From NCBI GenBank assembly GCA_002345475.1, contig DDWC01000244.1:1-6971 (forward strand): 6,971 bases of DNA, given 5' to 3'. This document shows, one piece after another, positions 1 to 5,195 of the stretch. The number at the start of each line of letters is the position of its first letter. Position 1 is the first letter of the stretch. A model generated the notes under the pieces. The model saw only the letters and a program-made list of their open reading frames with translations. It did not search any database and had not been told where the DNA came from. Origin of the DNA: Firmicutes bacterium UBA2296 (GTDB taxonomy: Bacteria > Bacillota > UBA994). The position numbers and the translations under genes were made by a program.

Positions 1-417
1 CAGGTCAATGACCATGTCGCTCATCTTAATCGCCGCATTGCGTTCTTCGACCGGGATCAGGTGAGGCGGTTTCATGCCGATTATGCCGGGTAGTCCACAC
101 GTTGTGGCATGTACCACCACCTCCTGCGACACCAGGGTGCGCTGGTCGATGCCGCCCACTTGCGTGAAGCTCAGGAAACCCCTGTCGTCAATTTTCGTTA
201 TCATCAAGCCTATCTCGTCCATGTGTCCGGCCAGCATGATCCGGGGGCGATTCTCGCCCTCTCCCCTCTTCAGGGCAATTACATTGCCCAGGGTGTCGCT
301 TCTCACCTCGTCGGATAGTTCAGCGAAAGCCTCGCTGATTACCCTGGCTACCGGCTGTTCGAAGCCTGAGACCCCTTCTGTAGCAACAATCTTCTCCAGA
401 AACTCTTTGCTGTTCAT
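1..417 (-). CDS. M42 family metallopeptidase (aminopeptidase/endoglucanase-like), 5' part only
   Basis: The 139 visible codons open with ATG at 417 and run off the left window edge with no stop. Landmarks are EGVSGFE at residues 14-20, DTLGN at 41-45, and AGHMDEIGLM at 63-72, which is the signature of M42 (CelM/FrvX/PepA-like) co-catalytic metallopeptidases. The His of GHMDE (residue 65) is a known metal ligand in the family. The last residues, VIDL, appear to enter the next metal-binding motif (Asp-x-Gly-Ala), so Asp138 may be the bridging ligand. Family members are about 340-360 aa, so roughly 60 percent is missing. They are cytoplasmic and usually remove N-terminal residues from peptides as large oligomers. 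The start is supported by a GGAGGT ribosome binding site at 428-433, 10 nt upstream. There is no signal peptide. The exact substrate cannot be read from this fragment. Confidence 0.9.
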   Translation of the reverse strand, partial: MNSKEFLEKIVATEGVSGFEQPVARVISEAFAELSDEVRSDTLGNVIALKRGEGENRPRIMLAGHMDEIGLMITKIDDRGFLSFTQVGGIDQRTLVSQEVVVHATTCGLPGIIGMKPPHLIPVEERNAAIKMSDMVIDL

Positions 418-631
418 TCAGGCAATTACCTCCTTGTCTCAAGAAAGACATACCTAAATATATTCAACCTTGGGTGGCGCATTTCCTTTGTGCCGCTACA
501 TAGAGGCGAAAAATGACCTCCGGTATCAGCAGCGCCTAGTGCTTCGTTCCTTGAGCCTGGTGGAACGATGTGCCGGAATGGTCAAACTTCCTTCGGAACC
601 TATAGTGGCGCATGTAAGATTAGTCCCACGC

Positions 632-655
632 AAAAGGGCGCAGCGTGCTGCGCCC
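632..655 (-). terminator. Terminator-like GC-rich palindrome downstream of surE
   Basis: GGGCGCAGC at 636-644 is perfectly complementary to GCTGCGCCC at 647-655. As RNA this is an 8-bp stem with a 4-nt loop. Read on the minus strand, the stem is followed by TTTT (632-635), giving a short-tailed Rho-independent terminator about 134 nt after the surE stop. The T run is short and then interrupted by GCG, so termination may be modest. The same sequence also resembles dispersed REP-like palindromes seen in many bacterial intergenic regions, so it could be a repeat copy rather than a dedicated terminator. Confidence 0.5.
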
Positions 656-673
656 CTACATTACTAAAGATTA

Positions 674-697
674 ACTGACGGCAACCGTCCCCTCAGT
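674..697. other. Small hairpin beside the terminator-like palindrome
   Basis: ACTGA at 674-678 pairs with TCAGT at 693-697. Inside, CGG (679-681) pairs with CCG (685-687) around a CAA loop, leaving TCCCC unpaired as a bulge. Alternatively GACGG (677-681) pairs with CCGTC (685-689). It has no T tract, so it is not a terminator by itself. It may be part of an interspersed intergenic repeat, but one copy cannot show this. Confidence 0.35.
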
Positions 698-732
698 GGT
701 ACCAGAGAGCTCGCTGTGGGTCCCTTCCCCGG

Positions 733-767
733 ATCAGGTCCCATCAGTCTTTATCAGTACAAATCAG
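733..767. repeat. Four ATCAG words spaced exactly 10 bp
   Basis: ATCAG occurs at 733-737, 743-747, 753-757 and 763-767, with unrelated 5-nt spacers between. On the minus strand this reads as CTGAT four times on one face of the helix. The spacing is close to one helical turn. It lies 22-55 bp past the surE stop codon. It could be a binding site array or a decayed tandem repeat; nothing in the sequence decides between them. Confidence 0.6.
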
Positions 768-788
768 GCTCTCGTACTCACCTAGTCC

Positions 789-1535
789 CTAGAGCTTCAA
801 ATTCCAATCCCTCACATGGGAGAGCAGCGGATAGTTGGTCAGGTCAAAGTGAATTGGCGTCAGGGAGACATAACCGTTTTTCACTGCCCATACGTCGGAC
901 TTTTCGTCCGGATCGGCAACCACTTCTCCGCTCATCCAGAAGTATTCCCTGCCCCAGGGGTCGTGACGCTTCTCAAAGGTATTCATATAACGTCGCTTGC
1001 CCAGCGAAGTTATCTTAATGTCCTTAGGCGTGCCCTTGGGCCAGTTTACGTTGAGAAGGGTGTCGGGTGGCAGGTTCTGTCGGTGCCAGGTACTGGCCAG
1101 ATAGGCGGCAAAATTGGCAGCGGCCTCGTAGCCGTCCTCGCGGTAATCGGCCAGAGACACGGCAATGGCCGGGAAGCCCAGGATAGCTCCCTCAATGGCA
1201 GCCGAGACCGTTCCTGAGTACAGGACATCGGTTCCCAGGTTTGCCCCGCGGTTCACCCCGGCAATGACCAGGTCCGGACGTTCTATCGGTAAAGCCTCAA
1301 GGGCGATTTTCACACAATCTGCCGGTGTCCCATCCACTGAAAAAGCATCCGCGCCGTAAAAGTCCTTGACAGGACGCACGCGCAGCGGATGATGTACCGT
1401 TATGGCATGTCCAGTGGCGCTGCGCTCTCGATCTGGCGCCACCACTGTGACTTTGGCTACCTCTGTTAATGCCCGGGTCAAAGCCCTTATCCCGGGGGCG
1501 GTGATGCCATCGTCATTGGATACCAGGATGTGCAT
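789..1535 (-). CDS. surE: 5'-nucleotidase SurE
   Basis: This 248-aa protein is a SurE family metal-dependent 5'/3'-nucleoside monophosphatase, a cytoplasmic enzyme linked to stationary-phase survival and nucleotide or polyphosphate turnover. The catalytic set lies at the family's usual positions: NDDG with Asp8 and Asp9, SATGH with Ser39, and GVNRGANLG with Asn95. DGTPADCV (68-75) and the DVLYSGTVSAA segment (103-113) are further SurE landmarks. The length of about 250 aa is typical. The frame stays open for 30 more codons upstream to a TTG at 1625, but SurE proteins begin directly at the MHILVSNDDG strand. A GGGAGGT ribosome binding site (1543-1549) lies 7 nt before the ATG at 1535, so that start is chosen. 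It is transcribed divergently from mgtE. The pair shares an upstream region but has no known functional link. Confidence 0.95.
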   Translation of the reverse strand: MHILVSNDDGITAPGIRALTRALTEVAKVTVVAPDRERSATGHAITVHHPLRVRPVKDFYGADAFSVDGTPADCVKIALEALPIERPDLVIAGVNRGANLGTDVLYSGTVSAAIEGAILGFPAIAVSLADYREDGYEAAANFAAYLASTWHRQNLPPDTLLNVNWPKGTPKDIKITSLGKRRYMNTFEKRHDPWGREYFWMSGEVVADPDEKSDVWAVKNGYVSLTPIHFDLTNYPLLSHVRDWNLKL

Positions 1536-1626
1536 TAGCCTTACCTCCCATTCCCTGAGCAACCCAGGGTCTTCGTATATTTTTACCATATGGGCCCTGC
1601 CTTGTCTAGTAAGGAACTTGGCCAAG

Positions 1627-1635
1627 TGCTATAAT
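1627..1635 (+). promoter_or_regulatory. Extended -10 promoter for mgtE
   Basis: TGCTATAAT is a perfect sigma-A -10 hexamer (TATAAT, 1630-1635) with the TGn extension that compensates for a poor -35. No good -35 lies at 16-18 bp; TTGTCT at 1602 is 22 bp away. Transcription would begin near 1642, giving a leader of about 127 nt before the mgtE start codon. Confidence 0.55.
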
Positions 1636-1658
1636 CTGTGAGGAAAGGTGGTGGTCAA
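1631..1658 (-). promoter_or_regulatory. Candidate surE promoter
   Basis: On the minus strand, TTGACC (1653-1658; 5 of 6 to the sigma-A -35 consensus) lies 16 bp before GATTAT (1631-1636; 4 of 6 to the -10 box). A start near 1624 would leave an untranslated leader of about 90 nt before the surE ATG. The -10 box overlaps the plus-strand -10 of mgtE, so the two promoters could exclude each other. Assigned by consensus only. Confidence 0.4.
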
Positions 1659-1768
1659 CAAGTGGACAGCGACGGTAGTAGACAGTGCGACAAACTGGAA
1701 CCTGGGGGTCCGCCGGTGACCACCTTACTTGCGGATACCCTCTGAAATTTAGATGAGGAGGGTTAATT
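1642..1768 (+). promoter_or_regulatory. Structured mgtE leader with SD-masking hairpin
   Basis: The untranslated leader has two stem options. GGTGGTCA (1650-1657) is perfectly complementary to TGACCACC (1717-1724), closing a domain of about 75 nt. A competing register pairs AAGGTGGT (1645-1652) with ACCACCTT (1719-1726). Further down, ACCCTCT (1737-1743) pairs with GGAGGGT (1757-1763; one G-U pair) around a 13-nt loop, covering the ribosome binding site of mgtE. That layout fits translational control, as in riboswitches. I do not see the conserved core of the M-box (ykoK) magnesium riboswitch, so the ligand, if any, is unknown. The pairings are visible in the sequence; the regulation is inferred. 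Confidence 0.45.
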
Positions 1769-3124
1769 TTGACATGGACACAGAAAGTAACCTTAGATCA
1801 GATTAAAGAGTACATCGCGCAGAGCGATGTAACTGCCTTACTCAATCTGTTTGACGACCTGCAGGGCGCGGACATCGCCGAAATAGTAAGCCTCCTTGAT
1901 GAGAATGAACGCACTTCAGTATTCCTTGAGCTAAGCCCTGACGACAGCGCCCGTGTCTTTGAGCATCTGGATTATCGTTTGCAGACACAACTGCTGATGA
2001 GCCTGGGTCCGGAGCGCGCCAAAGAGATTCTCGGCGATATGTTTTCAGATGACCTGGCGGATCTGGTTGGCGAACTTAACCCGGAGCAGGCTGACGAAGT
2101 CCTGGCTCTCATGGAAGATGCCGACGCCGAAGAGATTCGGGATCTCCTGAGCTACCCAGAAACCAGTGCCGGCGGTATCATGAGCACCGAGCTGGTTAAG
2201 CTTGATCACCGCAAAACCGTGGATGATGCCATCAAGCTCATCCGCTCCGGCGCAGAGAATCTGGAGAGCGTCTACTATGTCTATGTGACGAAAGAAGGCA
2301 AGCTGGCCGGTGTCGTCACCTTGCGCCAGCTCATCGTCGCCTCCCCCGTCACCAAGCTGGGCGACATTATGGAAGATAACGTTGTTTCGGTGCGAGCCAG
2401 CGTCGACCAGGAAGAAGTAGCCCGTTTGCTCAGCAAATACGACTTTATCGCCATGCCCGTTGTGGACGAACACAACCGTTTGCTGGGTATGGTCACCATC
2501 GACGACGTTCTGGACGTACTAAGCGAAGAGGCCACAGAAGACATTTCTAAGTTTGGCGGTTCGCAACCTTTGGACGAGCCTTACCTCACGGCCTCAGTCT
2601 TCTCCATGTTCAAAAAGCGCATAGGCTGGTTGCTGATCCTCTTTGTTGCCCAGGCCTTCACCAGCAGCATTATGAAGTCCTATGAAGTAGTGCTGGACTC
2701 TGTGGTTGCTCTGGCCTTCTTCATCCCACTGCTTATCGACACGGGTGGCAATGCCGGCTCGCAGGCCGCCACTCTTGTCATCCGGGGCATGGCTGTTGGC
2801 GAGGTAAGCATCAAGCACGCTTCCAAAGTCTTCTTCAAGGAGATGCGGGTTGGCCTGCTCCTCGGTGTGGTCATGGGCGCAATAACCTACGCCCGCGCCC
2901 TTATGATGGGAGAAAGCGCTGCTCTGGCGCTGACCGTGACAGTCACCGTAATGAGCATCATCCTGATGGCTGTCCTGATGGGTTCCATACTACCCATGAT
3001 CCTTAAGAAGCTCAAGCTCGACCCTGCAGTGGTGTCAGGACCTTTCATAACGACTTTCGTTGATACCCTGGGCTTGTTGATATACTTCGTACTCGCCGCC
3101 CGCATGCTGGGGATTAGCATGTAA
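1769..3124 (+). CDS. mgtE: Magnesium transporter/channel MgtE
   Basis: The 451-aa product matches the MgtE layout throughout. A soluble alpha-helical N domain (about 1-130) is followed by two CBS domains (about 137-190 and 199-253) and five predicted membrane segments (roughly 286-305, 310-330, 360-380, 388-412, 424-446). MgtE is a homodimeric Mg2+ channel of the cytoplasmic membrane, and its cytosolic domains close the pore when internal Mg2+ is high. The membrane domain contains the hallmark PLLIDTGGNAGSQ (320-332). Asp432 in TTFVDTLGL corresponds to the pore aspartate described for the Thermus enzyme. The length is typical. The start is TTG at 1769: GGAGGG lies about 6 nt upstream, and the nearby ATG at 1774 is in another frame. 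Its leader can mask this ribosome binding site. The gene converges on the DUF4438 gene across a shared terminator. Confidence 0.96.
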   Translation: MTWTQKVTLDQIKEYIAQSDVTALLNLFDDLQGADIAEIVSLLDENERTSVFLELSPDDSARVFEHLDYRLQTQLLMSLGPERAKEILGDMFSDDLADLVGELNPEQADEVLALMEDADAEEIRDLLSYPETSAGGIMSTELVKLDHRKTVDDAIKLIRSGAENLESVYYVYVTKEGKLAGVVTLRQLIVASPVTKLGDIMEDNVVSVRASVDQEEVARLLSKYDFIAMPVVDEHNRLLGMVTIDDVLDVLSEEATEDISKFGGSQPLDEPYLTASVFSMFKKRIGWLLILFVAQAFTSSIMKSYEVVLDSVVALAFFIPLLIDTGGNAGSQAATLVIRGMAVGEVSIKHASKVFFKEMRVGLLLGVVMGAITYARALMMGESAALALTVTVTVMSIILMAVLMGSILPMILKKLKLDPAVVSGPFITTFVDTLGLLIYFVLAARMLGISM

Positions 3125-3138
3125 TCGTTGACGCACAC

Positions 3139-3229
3139 TAGACGTTAGACATTGGACATTAGACTTTGGACCTAAGACTTGAGGAGATAGACTCAGGTTG
3201 CTGGCTCTCAGCTTTTAGCTCTTGGCACT
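3139..3229. repeat. Heptamer repeat array 1 (degenerate TRGACNT type)
   Basis: From 3139 the sequence divides into 13 consecutive 7-bp units with no phase slip. The first six are TAGACGT, TAGACAT, TGGACAT, TAGACTT, TGGACCT and AAGACTT. After GAGGAGA come TAGACTC and AGGTTGC, then TGGCTCT, CAGCTTT, TAGCTCT and TGGCACT. All 13 units have G at position 3. The array starts 14 bp after the mgtE stop and shows no coding potential. It resembles the short tandemly repeated heptamers known from cyanobacteria and seen in other bacteria; no similarity search was done. Confidence 0.75.
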
Positions 3230-3262
3230 CACCAGCAAGGTCAAGGCAGTTCCTATACATGC

Positions 3263-3301
3263 AAAACAGAGCTCATCGCTTGACGCGTGAGCTCTGTTTT
3301 T
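3263..3301. terminator. Bidirectional Rho-independent terminator between mgtE and the DUF4438 gene
   Basis: AAAACAGAGCTCA (3263-3275) pairs perfectly with TGAGCTCTGTTTT (3288-3300) across a 12-nt loop. The plus strand ends in a run of five T residues, and the opposing A run gives the same on the minus strand. It sits between two convergent genes, 138 nt after the mgtE stop and about 155 nt after the DUF4438 stop, so it can end both transcripts. Confidence 0.9.
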
Positions 3302-3335
3302 GTGAACCTATAGGGTTTGCTGTCACGGTGTTTGA

Positions 3336-3384
3336 GAGTCTTACGCCTAACGTCTCACGCCTAAAGCCTCACGCCTAACGTCGC
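3336..3384. repeat. Heptamer repeat array 2 (ACGCCTA/ACGTCTC type)
   Basis: Seven consecutive 7-bp units are visible: GAGTCTT, ACGCCTA, ACGTCTC, ACGCCTA, AAGCCTC, ACGCCTA and ACGTCGC. The last six also form three copies of a 14-bp unit. On the opposite strand the first array reads as the same loose family: CTAACGTC here (3347-3354 and 3375-3382) is the reverse complement of GACGTTAG at 3141-3148. Arrays 1 and 2 therefore lie as inverted relatives on either side of the terminator. Confidence 0.75.
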
Positions 3385-3389
3385 TTACC

Positions 3390-3451
3390 CAATGATTAAT
3401 GTTCAATGATTAATGATTTTGTGTAATGTTCAATGTTTAATGATTAATGTT
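3390..3451. repeat. AT-rich heptamer array 3 (YAATGWT)
   Basis: Four heptamers (CAATGAT, TAATGTT, CAATGAT, TAATGAT) run from 3390 to 3417. A 6-nt interruption (TTTGTG) follows, then four more (TAATGTT, CAATGTT, TAATGAT, TAATGTT) from 3424 to 3451. All eight fit YAATGWT. The array ends 4 bp from the stop codon of the DUF4438 gene and lies in the 3' untranslated part of that transcript. It has the same 7-bp period as the other two arrays but a different, AT-rich word. Confidence 0.75.
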
Positions 3452-3455
3452 TTCC

Positions 3456-4316
3456 CTAAACTCCCAAATAGTCCGCAATGTTGGCCTTTTCAGACACCAC
3501 GGGCCTGATTTTCGGCGTCTTGCAGGTCATCAGAGTCGCAACGCCGGGACCGTGACCGGTGATAACGCAGTTGCTATGTACAATGACGCCAATGGTTACA
3601 GCGCCACTGAGGTAGCCGCGTCCGTACATGGTGTCGCAATCCATGAGGGCTACGATATCACCGAAGCGCAGCTTACCCAGATTGAACTTCTCGTACGCTT
3701 CTTTGTCGTGGGTCATAATATCGTAGTCGCCGCGATAAGCTGTGGGACTGCCAATGCCAGAACCCATCAGGTATGCGGGAACGCTGGTGGCCACTGGCAC
3801 CTCCAGGACGCCGTCGGCAGAAACCTTGAGACCCATCTTATCTAGCAAATCTGGATCGAGATTCATCACTCGTACTTCAGGCGCATCGGCGATTTCGAGG
3901 CCTTGGCCGAAACTCTTAACCAGAATCTTGTCGCCTATAGCCATTTTCTCCAAAGTCTCCGCGTCAAAATAGACCATGACATGTTCGGCGCCGCCGTGGG
4001 TACCGGTAACGTACCCCTTGGCTCCCTTGGCATCGCCGGAAACTACACGGGCAACATTACCCACGCAGGACAGGGTATTATAGCCGCCGTTCTCCATCTC
4101 AGTGGTAAGCCTTGTGGTGACGCCCGGTTCCACGTGGTCACCCACCAGATCCATGCAGCTGTCGCCAATCTTGTGGCTATAGGTAATTCCTCCGGTGCCC
4201 GGCAGTACGCGGGGCACGCCGTCAACGGAGATGCGGTAAGGCACCGAGGCTCGTGGGTGGGAAACTTCACCCTGGACACTAATCATGACCAGCTTGTCTT
4301 TGTTTGTCTTAAGCAT
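3456..4316 (-). CDS. DUF4438 family protein, function unknown
   Basis: This 286-aa soluble protein has no signal peptide or membrane segment. Its sequence agrees with my recollection of the DUF4438 family (TM1086-like), found in Thermotoga, Clostridia and archaea. The features behind that are MLKTNKDKLV with ISVQGEVSHP at the N terminus, VLPGTGGITY (37-46), GDHVEPGV (59-66), SGDAKGAKGYVTGTHGG (93-109) and a C-terminal GHGPGVATLMT segment. About 290 aa is the usual size. No enzymatic activity is established and I see no classical catalytic motif, though several His, Asp and Cys residues sit in glycine-rich turns. The ATG at 4316 has a GGGAGGT ribosome binding site 6 nt upstream. It is the last gene of the minus-strand cluster, 74 bp after the patatin-like gene, and ends at the shared terminator. 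The family name is from memory and was not checked. Confidence 0.8.
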   Translation of the reverse strand: MLKTNKDKLVMISVQGEVSHPRASVPYRISVDGVPRVLPGTGGITYSHKIGDSCMDLVGDHVEPGVTTRLTTEMENGGYNTLSCVGNVARVVSGDAKGAKGYVTGTHGGAEHVMVYFDAETLEKMAIGDKILVKSFGQGLEIADAPEVRVMNLDPDLLDKMGLKVSADGVLEVPVATSVPAYLMGSGIGSPTAYRGDYDIMTHDKEAYEKFNLGKLRFGDIVALMDCDTMYGRGYLSGAVTIGVIVHSNCVITGHGPGVATLMTCKTPKIRPVVSEKANIADYLGV

Positions 4317-4339
4317 TTATTGACCTCCCTGTATGTGTT

Positions 4340-4362
4340 TGCGTTGTATCTCGCGATACGCA
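4340..4362 (-). other. Hairpin with GNRA-type loop in the patatin-DUF4438 spacer
   Basis: On the minus strand GTATC and GATAC (4346-4359) close a GCGA tetraloop, which fits the stable GNRA class. An alternative extended fold adds TGCG/CGCA (4340-4343 with 4359-4362) and leaves a 3-nt bulge. There is no T tract, so it is unlikely to be a terminator. It lies about 11 nt upstream of the DUF4438 ribosome binding site and could serve as an mRNA processing or stability element. It is also nearly palindromic as DNA. Confidence 0.4.
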
Positions 4363-4390
4363 CCCAGTTTATCTTCGCCGGAAGCAATGT

Positions 4391-5179
4391 CTATCCCTTC
4401 CCGATCCCAAACATTCGGGTGCGCGCGAGCTTGGTAATGTCATCCTTGTGCAGACGCACCGCTCGGCAGCCCGCCTCATAGCCGTCCTTTACCTTCTGGA
4501 AATCAAAAATACCTATCTTGACAACGTCAGGTAGCAGTAGAACGTCTGGTTTCTCCATGGTTTGCGAACGTTGCATAATCTCCAGAGACTGCATAAGAAT
4601 GGCGAAAATGTTGTCCAGCTTAGCGACGGGTTCTTCCCCGGAATGAAGTTGTACCGCCACAACCTTTTTCGCGCCCAGACTTCGCGCCACGTTCACGGGC
4701 ACGCCGTTGACCACGCCTCCGTCGGTGAGCAACATTTCGCCGTCTTCTACGGGAACGAAGATCCCGGGGATGCTGCAACTGGCCCGCACCGCTCGCGCTA
4801 CGTTGCCTTGCTTAAGCGCCACCTCGTTGCCGGTGCGCAGGTCGCACGTCACGGCGGCAAAGGGTATCTTCAGGTCGGAAAACGTGGCTTCATTCAAAAG
4901 CTCATTAAGCAGGTGCTCCATAGGTTCAAAATTGGAGAGACCAACTTTGGGCAGGTTAATCCCCGCAAGATCACGCCACTTGGTAGACTCAGCCAGTTCC
5001 AGAATTTCTGCCGCGGAGTAGCCGTGTGCGAATAGCGCGCCAACCAGGCTGCCTGCACTAGTTCCTGCGATCCAGCCAATCTCGACTCCGGCCTTTTCCA
5101 GTTCGGCCAGAACGCCGATATGCGCCAATCCCCGCGCTACACCCCCGCCAAGCGCCAGACCAATCTTTCGCGTCGCCAT
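4391..5179 (-). CDS. Patatin-like phospholipase family protein (RssA/YchK-type serine hydrolase)
   Basis: The 262-aa product is a bacterial patatin-like acyl hydrolase that uses a Ser-Asp dyad. The oxyanion-hole motif GGGVARGLAHIGVL occupies residues 11-24. The nucleophile elbow GTSAGS gives Ser41, and DGG at 153-155 gives the catalytic Asp153. The conserved SIPGIF turn (136-141) precedes it. Length and order fit the small stand-alone group (RssA/YchK, YlbK) rather than the multidomain outer-membrane types. There is no signal peptide, so it is probably cytoplasmic or membrane-associated and acts on lipid or acyl-ester substrates; the true substrate is unknown. The ATG at 5179 follows a GGAGGG site by 6 nt, and the upstream deacetylase gene ends only 16 bp away, so co-transcription is likely. 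Confidence 0.92.
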   Translation of the reverse strand: MATRKIGLALGGGVARGLAHIGVLAELEKAGVEIGWIAGTSAGSLVGALFAHGYSAAEILELAESTKWRDLAGINLPKVGLSNFEPMEHLLNELLNEATFSDLKIPFAAVTCDLRTGNEVALKQGNVARAVRASCSIPGIFVPVEDGEMLLTDGGVVNGVPVNVARSLGAKKVVAVQLHSGEEPVAKLDNIFAILMQSLEIMQRSQTMEKPDVLLLPDVVKIGIFDFQKVKDGYEAGCRAVRLHKDDITKLARTRMFGIGKG

Positions 5180-5195
5180 ATGGTTCCCTCCAGCT

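Larger units (their letters stand above)
418..788. other. Gene-free stretch between surE and the M42 peptidase gene
   Basis: No convincing gene is visible on either strand in these 371 bp. The short open frames lack ribosome binding sites and family features. The stretch holds the M42 ribosome binding site, a terminator-like palindrome, a CAA-loop hairpin and the phased ATCAG words, each listed separately. There is also an imperfectly placed 7-bp hairpin (TCGTTCC at 544-550 with GGAACGA at 562-568). A weak minus-strand -10 candidate, TATATT, lies at 457-462 ahead of the M42 gene but has no good -35 box, so that promoter is unresolved. Confidence 0.6.

Noticed and set aside
690..730. T-box-like string (GTGGTACC followed by GGGTCCCTT) on the plus strand
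   Set aside because: The GTGGTACC core resembles the T-box bulge, but the flanking AGGG that should pair with TCCCT is absent, stem I and a specifier loop are not evident, and no plus-strand gene follows; surE lies on the opposite strand.
816..1217. Long plus-strand open frame opposite surE
   Set aside because: It is the antisense shadow of surE, whose catalytic motifs are intact; the same applies to plus-strand frames opposite the other minus-strand genes.
1642..1768. M-box (ykoK) magnesium riboswitch upstream of mgtE
   Set aside because: The location is right, but I cannot find the conserved opening motif or the characteristic core segments. Only unassigned stems are supported.
3166..3378. 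Short open frame across the mgtE-DUF4438 intergenic region
   Set aside because: It runs through heptamer repeats and the terminator hairpin, has no ribosome binding site and shows no protein-like composition.
3139..3451. CRISPR array
   Set aside because: The repeats are 7-bp tandem units without unique spacers of regular length, and no cas genes are nearby.
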